Positions 1 through 5,975 are shown, counted from the first letter of the stretch. The stretch is DNA of 6,069 nucleotides from an uncultured Hungatella sp. (GCA_910588325.1 CAJUPP010000116.1:1-6069); one strand, 5' to 3'. The notes: generated from the sequence alone by a model not told the origin. A program made the numbers and translations.

Positions 1-302
1 AATACATTCCTGGCATAATCCAGACCGCCGTCTGTCATCATCTTATGAGTCAGACATAATTTATAGAACTCATCCAGAGTTCCTTCCACCTGAGTGTTGG
101 AGGTCTTCCCTAGTTTTGCTACCTCATATGTAAGCTCCTCAATATCCTCTTCATTCAAATACTTGTAGATCTGAGAAGCTCTGTCTGCTCCCAGGGATAC
201 CACGACCAGAGCTGCCTTGCTCTTGGGATCAGTGATTAACGCCTCCCCCTCCGGCTTGACACTATTGCTTTCTTCTAGTACCAGTTCTTTGGTCTCTGAC
301 AT
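1..302 (-). CDS. fliG: Flagellar motor switch protein FliG, N-terminal part (cut by window start)
   Basis: FliG forms the upper layer of the cytoplasmic C-ring (rotor/switch); its N-terminal domain binds the C-terminus of FliF and its C-terminal domain takes torque from the MotA stator. I translated this frame by hand: about 100 residues are visible, starting MSETKELVLEE and running through KAALVVVSLGADRASQIYKYL, EEDIEELTYEVAKLG and GGLDYARNV, which is the FliG N-domain pattern (hydrophobic 'SLG' helix, 'E-x-I-E-x-L' helix, 'GG-x-x-YAR' turn). The middle and C-terminal domains lie outside the window. The start is ATG at 302, with AGGAGGG eight bases upstream (311-317). Its first 41 bases overlap the end of fliF in another frame, which suggests translational coupling and fits the fact that the two proteins bind each other. 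Family assignment is secure; nothing can be said of the C-terminal part. Confidence 0.93.
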   Translation of the reverse strand, partial: MSETKELVLEESNSVKPEGEALITDPKSKAALVVVSLGADRASQIYKYLNEEDIEELTYEVAKLGKTSNTQVEGTLDEFYKLCLTHKMMTDGGLDYARNV

Positions 303-2001
303 CGCCGTCTCCCTCCTCTCCTCTAAGCCAGCTCTGAATCAGCTTCGCTGCAATCTGAGGATTCTGATCCACAAAATCACCGATATTCTGTTTCAGACGC
401 AGGCTGCGCTGCATACGGAGATTGAGAATCTCCTCATTCTTGGCAAACTCATCTTCCTCTTCATCAGGTCCGGCCATAGTGACAGGCTGACCGTCTTCTG
501 TCTGGAGTTCTTCTCCAACAGGGAATTCTCCTTCAGACATCTGATCTCCTTCGATAAACTCATCGCCTTCCATAACAACCTCAGGCACTTTTTTCTTCTT
601 TCTTCTAACAAGGAGAAGAATCAGCAGAAGGAGGATAAGAAGAATTCCTGCTGCAATGGCAATCAATATCGGAAGCGGAACCGCTTGGATCAGGGCAGCC
701 GGCCCGGTCACCGGAGTTACCGGCGGCTGTACTACATCTCTTGTCGGCCCCATAGCACGGACTACTGTCACTTTATCATTAACTGTCTCCACAGGAATGC
801 CTGCCGAGTTGGCCACCAGGCGCATCAGCTCCTGATCGGTCACGGTAGTGGTATCATCGGTATTAATCACGACACCGATGGAGACGTCTTCTAAAACGCC
901 CGGATTAATCTGGCGCTGCTCTTTTAATACATTATACAGCCAGACCCTGGATGCGGTTCCGTTATAATAAGTGTCCGCATTCTGGCCTGTGCCGTCATCA
1001 TTGGTATATCTGGGTGTATCTGCATTGGCATCAGCCCCCACTACTCCGCTGGCCGTCAAAGCAGAAGACGACGTGTTCTCTGTTGTCACATCCTCCTGCT
1101 GCAGAAATCCCGTTTTATCCTGTTCATCAATTTTATCCGGTGTGGTATACTGGGTGATCTCCTGAATCAAACTCTCCATATTCAGGGTTCCCTTCACCGA
1201 TACCGCCACATTACCGTTGCCGTAAAGCTGCTCCAGAACCCGCCGCACATTGGCTGCTATATTGCTTTCCACCAGGGTCGTCAGGCTTGCAAGGTCCGTC
1301 GTGGCTCCCGAAGCGGATCCTTCTTCCTCGCCGCTTACTTCCAGCATGGTATTGGCGTCAAACACAGATACCTCGGCGAAATTCATTCCTCTTACGGAAT
1401 GGGAAATCAGGTTCTTGACCGCCTGAGCCTTCTCCGGCGTCAGGGTACTGTCTTTCTGCATGGTTATGATAACGGACGCCGTAGCCGGAGTACTGGACGT
1501 ATCACTTAACGCATACTGCTGTTCCACTCCCTCGCTTATATTCACTTTGGCATCCTGTACGCCTTCAAACATCCGAATCGTGGCTCCCAGCCGATCCTGC
1601 AGTTCATAACGGGTCAGCTGTTTTTTATCTGATTCCGTACTCATCAGACCGGTATTATCCAGATACATGTCATATGCAAAGCCGCTTTTGGGATATCCCT
1701 GACTCAAAAGATTTACTCTTGTCTGCTCTACGGAAGCCGCCGGAACACGAATTGATCCGTTGCTGTCGTTGTATTGATATGTAATTCCCTGTTCCTGTAA
1801 AAGGGACACCACCTGCTGCGCCTCATCCTGGTTAAGACCAGTAAATAAAGTAGAGTAGTCTGCCTTTCCTCCAAGATTCAATGCAAGAATTGCAATTAGG
1901 GCGACTGCAACTGTCACCCCGGCAATTATGATTATAATTTTCCGCGTCTTGTCCGACATATTCTGCCAGCTCTCTTTAAAATTCTGCACGTCCTTATCCA
2001 A
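262..2001 (-). CDS. fliF: Flagellar MS-ring protein FliF
   Basis: FliF oligomerises in the cytoplasmic membrane to form the MS-ring, the base on which rod, export gate and C-ring assemble. The 579 residues show the expected layout: TM helix at about 21-42, ring-building (YscJ/FliF) domains about 46-220, a third periplasmic domain about 245-420 interrupted by a low-complexity stretch (about 300-345), a second TM helix about 443-465 followed by RRKKKK, then an acidic cytoplasmic linker and the FliG-binding tail (NPQIAAKLIQSWLRGEE, about 547-563). About 16 further residues follow that motif, the last 13 of them encoded where the gene overlaps fliG. Length is close to the family norm. The start at 2001 is TTG; a stop codon lies five codons upstream, and AAAGG abuts the TTG with no spacing, so GTG at 1989 or ATG at 1959 are alternatives. 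The ATG would leave only about six residues before the first TM helix, so I prefer TTG. It lies 21 bases after fliE in the same operon. Confidence 0.95.
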   Translation of the reverse strand: MDKDVQNFKESWQNMSDKTRKIIIIIAGVTVAVALIAILALNLGGKADYSTLFTGLNQDEAQQVVSLLQEQGITYQYNDSNGSIRVPAASVEQTRVNLLSQGYPKSGFAYDMYLDNTGLMSTESDKKQLTRYELQDRLGATIRMFEGVQDAKVNISEGVEQQYALSDTSSTPATASVIITMQKDSTLTPEKAQAVKNLISHSVRGMNFAEVSVFDANTMLEVSGEEEGSASGATTDLASLTTLVESNIAANVRRVLEQLYGNGNVAVSVKGTLNMESLIQEITQYTTPDKIDEQDKTGFLQQEDVTTENTSSSALTASGVVGADANADTPRYTNDDGTGQNADTYYNGTASRVWLYNVLKEQRQINPGVLEDVSIGVVINTDDTTTVTDQELMRLVANSAGIPVETVNDKVTVVRAMGPTRDVVQPPVTPVTGPAALIQAVPLPILIAIAAGILLILLLLILLLVRRKKKKVPEVVMEGDEFIEGDQMSEGEFPVGEELQTEDGQPVTMAGPDEEEDEFAKNEEILNLRMQRSLRLKQNIGDFVDQNPQIAAKLIQSWLRGEEGDGDVRDQRTGTRRKQ

Positions 2002-2022
2002 CCTTTGCCAAATTTAATATCA

Positions 2023-2346
2023 TCAGACACTCATCTTAATCAGTTCATTGTAAGACTCTACCGTTTTGTTCCGCAGCGCGATCAACACATCCAGACTGAG
2101 GCCCGCTTTTGCCTCTGCGATAGGAAGTGTGTGGGCATCGTCTAACTGCCCCGTAGAAAGAAGGTACTGCTTATATTCTACGTCCGCCTGTGTTTCTTTT
2201 ACCTGATTCAAGGCATTCTTAAAGATATCTTTGAACAAAGACGCCTCTTCGTTAACCGCCGCTGCCGCTTCCTGACCGCTGTTCATATTCAGATTTCCGA
2301 TAGTCCCCCATGGCTGCATGGGTATGATAAATGATGCTCCCTCCAT
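2023..2346 (-). CDS. fliE: Flagellar hook-basal body protein FliE
   Basis: FliE is the small adapter between the MS-ring/export gate and the proximal rod, and is among the first proteins exported. The product has 107 residues, the usual FliE size (about 100). The diagnostic part is the C-terminal half: TGQLDDAHTLPIAEAKAGLS (65-84), then a helix with ALRNKTVESYNELIKMSV at the very end. This matches the family pattern 'G-x-x-D-x-H-x-x-x-I-A-x-x-x-A' followed by 'RNK-x-V-E-x-Y-x-E-I-x-x-M-x-V'. The N-terminus is variable, as is normal. The ATG at 2346 has AGGA nine bases upstream (2356-2359). It sits 72 bases downstream of flgB and 21 bases upstream of fliF. In most Firmicutes flgC would lie directly upstream; here it does not. 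Assignment is firm. Confidence 0.95.
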   Translation of the reverse strand: MEGASFIIPMQPWGTIGNLNMNSGQEAAAAVNEEASLFKDIFKNALNQVKETQADVEYKQYLLSTGQLDDAHTLPIAEAKAGLSLDVLIALRNKTVESYNELIKMSV

Positions 2347-2418
2347 AAAACGATTTCCTTTCCGACCTTAATGTCTATATATCTGTATTCAAATTTCTTA
2401 TGTAAAGTTCATAAAAAA
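2347..2418 (-). other. flgB-fliE spacer lacking flgC
   Basis: The common Firmicutes order is flgB-flgC-fliE-fliF-fliG. Here only 72 AT-rich bases lie between flgB and fliE. The only open stretch starting at an ATG there is four codons long (ATG AAC TTT ACA TAA just after flgB). I see no remnant of the FlgC N-terminal rod motif or its C-terminal VDM-type helix. The 3' end of the spacer carries the fliE ribosome binding site. Confidence 0.85.
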
Positions 2419-2811
2419 TCAGAAGGTTCTGGCTGCATTTTTCAAACGGGTTATATCGTTATTAAATGAGTTTAACATGTATTGATATTCATACGCAGTT
2501 CTGACAATCTCTACCTGCTCCTGATCCATATCCACGTTATTGCCGTCCAGCCTGCTGGATTCGTTCCATGTAGTGTTCACCCACATCATACTGGAGTCTA
2601 CAGCTCTGGAAACCTTCTGTTTCGGGGACTTTTTCGAATTGCTCGCATCGGAAAGCCGTTTGGCAAGTTCCTCTTCAAACGTTACATACTGTGACTTAAA
2701 CCCCGGAGTATCTACATTGGCAACATTATTCAGAGATACTGCCTGCCTCTGCCACAAAAAATCAAGAACCTTTTCTGTCAGCGAAATGCCGTTACCGTAA
2801 ATTGATGACAT
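2419..2811 (-). CDS. flgB: Flagellar basal-body rod protein FlgB
   Basis: FlgB is a proximal rod subunit that joins FliE and the MS-ring to the rest of the axial structure. At 130 residues it has the normal FlgB length. The N-terminal rod signature is clear at about 28-41 (NNVANVDTPGFKSQ), followed by YVTFEEELAKRL. A variable, Lys/Ser-rich middle comes next, then the C-terminal motif DGNNVDMDQEQVEI (89-102) and an amphipathic helix ending LNSFNNDITRLKNAARTF. The helix of the type 'LNSFNNDITRLKNA' and the short length favour FlgB over FlgC. Start ATG 2811 is supported by GAGGAG nine bases upstream (2821-2826). It is the first gene of the operon flgB-fliE-fliF-fliG and has a sigma-A-like promoter just upstream. 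The expected partner flgC does not follow it. Confidence 0.93.
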   Translation of the reverse strand: MSSIYGNGISLTEKVLDFLWQRQAVSLNNVANVDTPGFKSQYVTFEEELAKRLSDASNSKKSPKQKVSRAVDSSMMWVNTTWNESSRLDGNNVDMDQEQVEIVRTAYEYQYMLNSFNNDITRLKNAARTF

Positions 2812-2843
2812 ATCTTTCTTCTCCTCTCACCTTACTATTTTCT

Positions 2844-2872
2844 ATCATTTAATACTCTTTTTCAAGTGTCAA
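2844..2872 (-). promoter_or_regulatory. Sigma-A-like promoter proximal to flgB
   Basis: On the minus strand there is a perfect TTGACA -35 (2867-2872), a 17-base spacer, and AATGAT (2844-2849) as a 4/6 match to the -10 box. Transcription would begin at about 2837, giving a leader of roughly 26 bases that contains the flgB ribosome binding site. The weak -10 box and perfect -35 box are what one might expect of a promoter helped by an activator, but this is inference. Confidence 0.6.
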
Positions 2873-3048
2873 TATTTACCATCTTAAAACTCAATCTCAA
2901 GACTTTTTTATAAATCTTGTTGTAACTGGAACGTATAAAGTAATGCCCCCCCGCTTTTTAAGCAAAATCACCATTTTATTCTCAAATTTTTGTATTTTCT
3001 CACACAAATATTAGAAAGACGCTAAAGCCCCTAGTGTATACAATATTT

Positions 3049-3077
3049 ATTATGCCCTGATATTTTTCTTTTGTCAA
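3049..3077 (-). promoter_or_regulatory. Sigma-A-like promoter distal to flgB
   Basis: On the minus strand: TTGACA -35 (3072-3077, perfect), 17-base spacer, CATAAT -10 (3049-3054, 5/6 match). By consensus this is the best promoter in the window. Transcription would start near 3042, about 230 bases before the flgB start codon, leaving a long leader. It lies downstream of the terminator of the 3215-4138 gene, so it would restart transcription for the flagellar operon. Confidence 0.65.
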
Positions 3078-3164
3078 CTAATTTTCTCCTATAGTTCGCT
3101 AAAACTTTATAGACTTTTTTAAGAACAATCAAAATACAAAGGTTCCTTTTTGAAAGTTTTATGT

Positions 3165-3196
3165 AAAAAAACTCCCCGCCCTGGGACGGAGAGTTT
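3165..3196 (-). terminator. Intrinsic terminator after the FliD-tail-like gene
   Basis: On the minus strand, AAACTC (3196-3191) pairs with GAGTTT (3174-3169). The stem continues as CCG/CGG after one mismatch, closes on a GC-rich loop, and is followed by a run of T (complement of the A run 3165-3171). It begins 18 bases after the stop codon at 3215-3217. The form is a typical Rho-independent terminator and it separates this gene from the flagellar operon. Confidence 0.85.
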
Positions 3197-3214
3197 CCGC
3201 TTGTTCTATTTGTG

Positions 3215-4138
3215 CTATACCAAAATATTCAGCATGGACACCGCATAGTAATTGCTTAAATTATAAGCGCCGCCTTTTGCAAAGCTGGCAAACTGCAGGA
3301 AGGAATCAGACATCATGCTCTTAGAACTGGAAAGTGCAGAACTGCCGGAACTTGTAGAACTTCCGGAAGAGCTCTTGGACGCCTCCTCTTCCCCCACAAT
3401 CCTGTCTACAGAAGAATCCAATACATATGTGGCTTTGCTTCCTACACGTTCTGCCATGCCGTACTGGCCGCCTACAAGGCCTTTTACCTCTTCTGGATCA
3501 TTCTGAAGCTTCTCTCTGAACTTCTCCTCATCAAGCACCAGATTCCCTTCGGAGTTATAGCTGATTCCCAATGCAGCAAGGGTCTTCTCTGAAGGAATTG
3601 AACGCTTAATGGAGTCAGACTGGCTGGTTACGCCTGACCCCAGGCCTGCATTGGCTTTCAGATAATTCAGTGCATTGTTAAGCTTTCCAACGAAATCTTT
3701 CATGGAGGAAACCACGTCGTCCTCTGCTTTGCTTAAAGCCTTTGAAGATTCTTCGCTTCCGTCATACCGGGCAAGAGCGGCGTCATAATTCTGAAATACA
3801 TTATTGGCCTTGCTGCCGGTCAGCTTTGCAGATGAGGTCTCCAGCTCCTTCAGTACATTCTGATACCCCATCAAAAAGCCTGACACGCTGCTTGCGCTGG
3901 CGTAGGTCTTCGTGGTTCCTGTACTGCCGGTTTTTGTGGTGCTGTTGGTCTTATTGGTACTGGTCGTATCCGATATGCCAAGGTTTTCTTTCAGCTTTTC
4001 TGCCTCTTCATTGGCGCTGTTGGTCCAGTCCTCGCTGTTAAGCATACTGTTGTTACCATAGCTGCCAAGCGTACTTCTTCCATAGCTGTAGCTGCTGCCG
4101 TAAGGATTAAAACCTAATGAAACTCCACCAACTGACAT
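3215..4138 (-). CDS. FliD C-terminal-like protein of unknown function (possible flagellar accessory protein)
   Basis: I do not recognise this as a named gene. The 307-residue product has no signal peptide or membrane helix. Residues 1-35 are rich in Gly/Ser/Tyr/Asn; 57-83 are a Ser/Thr/Lys low-complexity linker; about 84-165 look helical. Residues about 187-245 (LAALGISYNSEGNLVLDEEK, then a DPEEVKGLVGG stretch) resemble the segment near the end of FliD (filament cap, HAP2) that reads 'LGI-x-x-x-x-x-G-x-L-x-L-DE-x-K-x-x-x-x-L-x-x-DP-x-x-V'. A Ser-rich linker (253-275) precedes a hydrophobic C-terminal tail ending YYAVSMLNILV. A true FliD is longer, about 450 residues or more, with a conserved N-terminal domain not seen here. 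The ATG at 4138 has AAGGAG ten bases upstream. It has its own sigma-28-like promoter and terminator, and lies next to basal-body genes, which supports a late flagellar or surface role. The gene call is firm; the function is a hypothesis. Confidence 0.85.
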   Translation of the reverse strand: MSVGGVSLGFNPYGSSYSYGRSTLGSYGNNSMLNSEDWTNSANEEAEKLKENLGISDTTSTNKTNSTTKTGSTGTTKTYASASSVSGFLMGYQNVLKELETSSAKLTGSKANNVFQNYDAALARYDGSEESSKALSKAEDDVVSSMKDFVGKLNNALNYLKANAGLGSGVTSQSDSIKRSIPSEKTLAALGISYNSEGNLVLDEEKFREKLQNDPEEVKGLVGGQYGMAERVGSKATYVLDSSVDRIVGEEEASKSSSGSSTSSGSSALSSSKSMMSDSFLQFASFAKGGAYNLSNYYAVSMLNILV

Positions 4139-4199
4139 TCTTTTTCATCTCCTTTCTTTCATACTTATCCCCGACACTTTTTGTGCCGTTTCTCCGATT

Positions 4200-4225
4200 A
4201 TGAGAACCATTTTACTGTTTCTCAT
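4200..4225 (-). repeat. Short inverted repeat at predicted transcript 5' end
   Basis: ATGAGAA (4200-4206) and TTCTCAT (4219-4225) are a perfect 7-bp inverted repeat with a 12-base loop. It begins within a base or two of the start predicted from the sigma-28-like promoter, so the mRNA would start with a hairpin. Such 5' hairpins can protect mRNA from decay; here that is inference. Confidence 0.5.
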
Positions 4226-4233
4226 ATTTTTAT

Positions 4234-4260
4234 ATATCGGATTATTTTTCCAAAAATATA
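4234..4260 (-). promoter_or_regulatory. Sigma-28 (FliA/SigD)-like promoter for the FliD-tail-like gene
   Basis: Minus strand: TCCGATAT at 4241-4234 matches seven of eight positions of the flagellar sigma factor -10 box (GCCGATAT). A TATA (4260-4257) stands exactly 15 bases upstream, where TAAA is expected (3/4). Start of transcription would be near 4226, about 90 bases before the ATG. Sigma-28 promoters serve late flagellar genes (flagellin, cap, chemotaxis), which agrees with the FliD resemblance of the product. Confidence 0.6.
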
Positions 4261-4276
4261 AGACCGTTCATATTTT

Positions 4277-4296
4277 ATTCAAAAATCATTCAAAAA
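4277..4296. repeat. Two direct repeats upstream of the sigma-28-like promoter
   Basis: ATTCAAAAA occurs at 4277-4285 and 4288-4296, an 11-base period (about one helical turn) located 17-36 bases upstream of the -35 element. It may be an UP-element-like AT tract or a regulator site, or simply chance in AT-rich DNA. Confidence 0.35.
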
Positions 4297-4406
4297 CCTT
4301 TTACAGTCTACACATGATTTCTTCATGAATCAGGCATATACTTAAGAACATAGAAACAAAAGCAGTTGCCATTCTAAATGCTTATAAGATTTTTTTCATA
4401 ATACTC

Positions 4407-4434
4407 GAGCTGACAGCCTTCTGGTTGTCAGCTC
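4407..4434 (-). terminator. Hairpin overlapping the symporter stop codon (weak terminator candidate)
   Basis: GAGCTGACA (4407-4415) and TGTCAGCTC (4426-4434) form a perfect 9-bp stem, extended by a few inner pairs around a small loop. The stop codon TGA (4430-4428) is inside the upstream arm on the minus strand. No T-run follows on the minus strand (the next bases are GAGTATTATG followed by A's), so it is not a canonical intrinsic terminator. It may protect the 3' end or stop transcription inefficiently. Confidence 0.5.
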
Positions 4435-5843
4435 TCCTCCCTTTTCCCCATTTCATTAAAATTATTCTTTCCAAGGCTTTTCCTGTTCGGATAAGTAACC
4501 TGCTTCCGCAGCAAAATCAATGCAAAAATATTAGGAAACGCCATCATTCCGTTCCAGATATCGGAAAGTTCCCACACAGCAGTAAGGTTGCTTACGCACC
4601 CTAAAAATACAGCATACCCGTACAAAATCAGATACCCCAGCCGTATTCCTTTTCTAGTTGTCTCAGACAGGAAAATCCGCCGGCCAATCTGTTCCATAAC
4701 AGCCTCCAACGTCTGCTGTCCTAAAAAGAACCAGGCAATCATGGTAGCAAAGGCAAAGATGATCATGGAAGCCGATACCAGATATTCTCCCAGTTTTCCA
4801 AATACTGCCCCGAAACAGCGGGCCGTCAGCACGGCTCCGTCCCCGTACTGCCCCGAAAGCTTTCCTCTGGTTACACACAGAATCACAAGAGCAGTCAGGG
4901 TGCAGATGACTATGGTGTCAAAAAACACCTCAAACATGGCCCACATTCCCTGCTCCTGGGGCGTCGTGTCTTCCGTGGCTCCATGAAGCCCTGCCAGGCT
5001 TCCAAGTCCTGCCTCATTGGAAAAAACGCCTCTGGCAATACCATAGCGGAATCCTGTGCTAAGTCCATATCCGCCTATACCGCCAAACATTGCCTCCGGA
5101 ATCAACGCGCATTGAAAGATTTCCTTAAACGCCTCCGGAATCTGCCTGTAACACAATCCCAAAATCAGAAAAGAAAATCCCATATAGATCCCTGCCGCCC
5201 ATGGAATCAAACGCTCTGTCACCTGTGCGATTCTGGAAATTCCTCCCACCACAACGCAGCAGGTGGCAACGGTGATGATTACTGCGCAGATCATGGGCGG
5301 TATCCCTGTAGAAAATTCAATCGTCTGGGCAACGGCATTGGACTGTACCATACTCCCCATCCCAAAGGAGGTCATCAGGCATAATCCCCCGTAAAGAAGT
5401 CCAAGCCCCGGCATGTGAAGTCCTCTGCTTATGTATACCGTCGGTCCGCATACCCAGGCCCCCTGCCTGTTTCGATAGCGGTGCTTTACCCCAAGCCATG
5501 TCTCCCCATAGGCCGTAGCCATTCCGATAAACGCAGAAACCCACATCCAGAAAATAGCTCCCGGACCTCCGGCAGTCAGTGCGGTGGCGACTCCTACAAT
5601 ATTCCCCGTCCCGATTGTAGCCGCCAAAGCGGTGCAGGCTGCCTGACTTTTCGTCACACGTCCCTTCTTATCCTCCTTTTTCCCTCTCTCCTCTCGGAAA
5701 AGACTTCCTGCAGTCGCCTTCCACCATACCTTGATCCCAAACATCTGGAATCCGCCGGATCGAAGTGTATAGATGATTCCCACTGCCAGAAGCAGTGTCA
5801 GAAGCACAGGTCCCCAGACTATTCCGTGAAGCCTTCTTATCAT
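4428..5843 (-). CDS. Sodium:alanine/glycine symporter, AGCS family
   Basis: An inner-membrane carrier that imports alanine and/or glycine with Na+ (AGCS, Na_Ala_symp family). From ATG 5843 it is 471 residues, normal for the family, with about ten or eleven hydrophobic helices. Hallmarks in order: LHGIVWGPVLLTLLLAVGI (5-23), CTALAATIGTGNIVGVATAL (70-89) then TAGGPGAIFWMWVSAFIGMA, VCGPTVYISRGL (131-142), GISRIAQVTERLIPW (201-215), GIARGVFSNEAGLGS (268-282), and SDIWNGMMAFPNIFALILL near the C-terminus. The ATIGTGN and SNEAGLGS segments contribute to the substrate and ion site in this family. An in-frame ATG at 5918 would add 25 hydrophilic residues not typical of the family, behind a poorer ribosome site. 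The ATG at 5843 has AGGA six bases upstream (5850-5853). Alanine versus glycine preference cannot be read from the sequence. It appears to be a single-gene unit with no functional link to the flagellar genes. Confidence 0.93.
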   Translation of the reverse strand: MIRRLHGIVWGPVLLTLLLAVGIIYTLRSGGFQMFGIKVWWKATAGSLFREERGKKEDKKGRVTKSQAACTALAATIGTGNIVGVATALTAGGPGAIFWMWVSAFIGMATAYGETWLGVKHRYRNRQGAWVCGPTVYISRGLHMPGLGLLYGGLCLMTSFGMGSMVQSNAVAQTIEFSTGIPPMICAVIITVATCCVVVGGISRIAQVTERLIPWAAGIYMGFSFLILGLCYRQIPEAFKEIFQCALIPEAMFGGIGGYGLSTGFRYGIARGVFSNEAGLGSLAGLHGATEDTTPQEQGMWAMFEVFFDTIVICTLTALVILCVTRGKLSGQYGDGAVLTARCFGAVFGKLGEYLVSASMIIFAFATMIAWFFLGQQTLEAVMEQIGRRIFLSETTRKGIRLGYLILYGYAVFLGCVSNLTAVWELSDIWNGMMAFPNIFALILLRKQVTYPNRKSLGKNNFNEMGKREES

Positions 5844-5949
5844 ATCTGTTCCTGCCTCTTGAAGGAATTTTGGTTCATATGTATGTGTACAGCCGGTTGT
5901 CCTATGCACAAAAGCCATAAACTCTCTCTGGTATTATTTTTGTGGATAT

Positions 5950-5975
5950 GGTATAATCTTGATAAAGATTATACC
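5950..5975. repeat. Perfect 11-bp inverted repeat containing two opposed TATAAT boxes
   Basis: GGTATAATCTT (5950-5960), four bases GATA, then AAGATTATACC (5965-5975). Each arm carries TATAAT, one on each strand. The plus-strand copy is preceded by TGG (TGn-TATAAT, an extended -10 box), so it could start transcription rightward from about 5964. I see no good -35 box for either direction. It is upstream of the symporter gene and could serve as its promoter or operator, or be the edge of the structured element that follows. Confidence 0.7.

Larger units (their letters stand above)
2812..3214. other. 403-bp AT-rich intergenic region upstream of flgB
   Basis: This region contains no recognisable gene. 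From right to left it holds the terminator of the FliD-tail-like gene (3165-3196), an AT-rich spacer, the distal promoter (3049-3077), a candidate 230-nt leader with a run of seven C (2946-2952, G on the coding strand), the proximal promoter (2844-2872) and the flgB ribosome binding site. I looked for the conserved cores of c-di-GMP-I, c-di-GMP-II, TPP and SAM riboswitches in the leader and did not find them. A 25-codon open frame (2974-2897, minus) lies in the leader but has no convincing ribosome binding site. Confidence 0.7.

Noticed and set aside
393..611. Minus-strand 72-codon frame inside fliF
   Set aside because: It is an alternative frame of the acidic linker of fliF, with no ribosome site of note and no recognisable product.
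217..894. Plus-strand open frame of 225 codons opposite fliF and the start of fliG
   Set aside because: It lies wholly antisense to two well-supported genes, its product is low in sense (repeated Leu/Ser, His/Arg clusters) and matches no family. It is a shadow of the codon bias on the other strand.
2844..3077. Sigma-28 promoter for flgB
   Set aside because: No CCGATA-type -10 box is visible on the minus strand in this region; both promoter candidates fit the housekeeping consensus.
4588..5384. Plus-strand open frames of 132 and 133 codons opposite the symporter gene
   Set aside because: They are antisense to a gene with full family motifs across its length; products are unlike any protein I know.
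5844..5918. Longer symporter start at ATG 5918
   Set aside because: The extra 25 residues are hydrophilic and unlike AGCS N-termini, while ATG 5843 has a well-spaced AGGA and gives the usual start just before the first helix.
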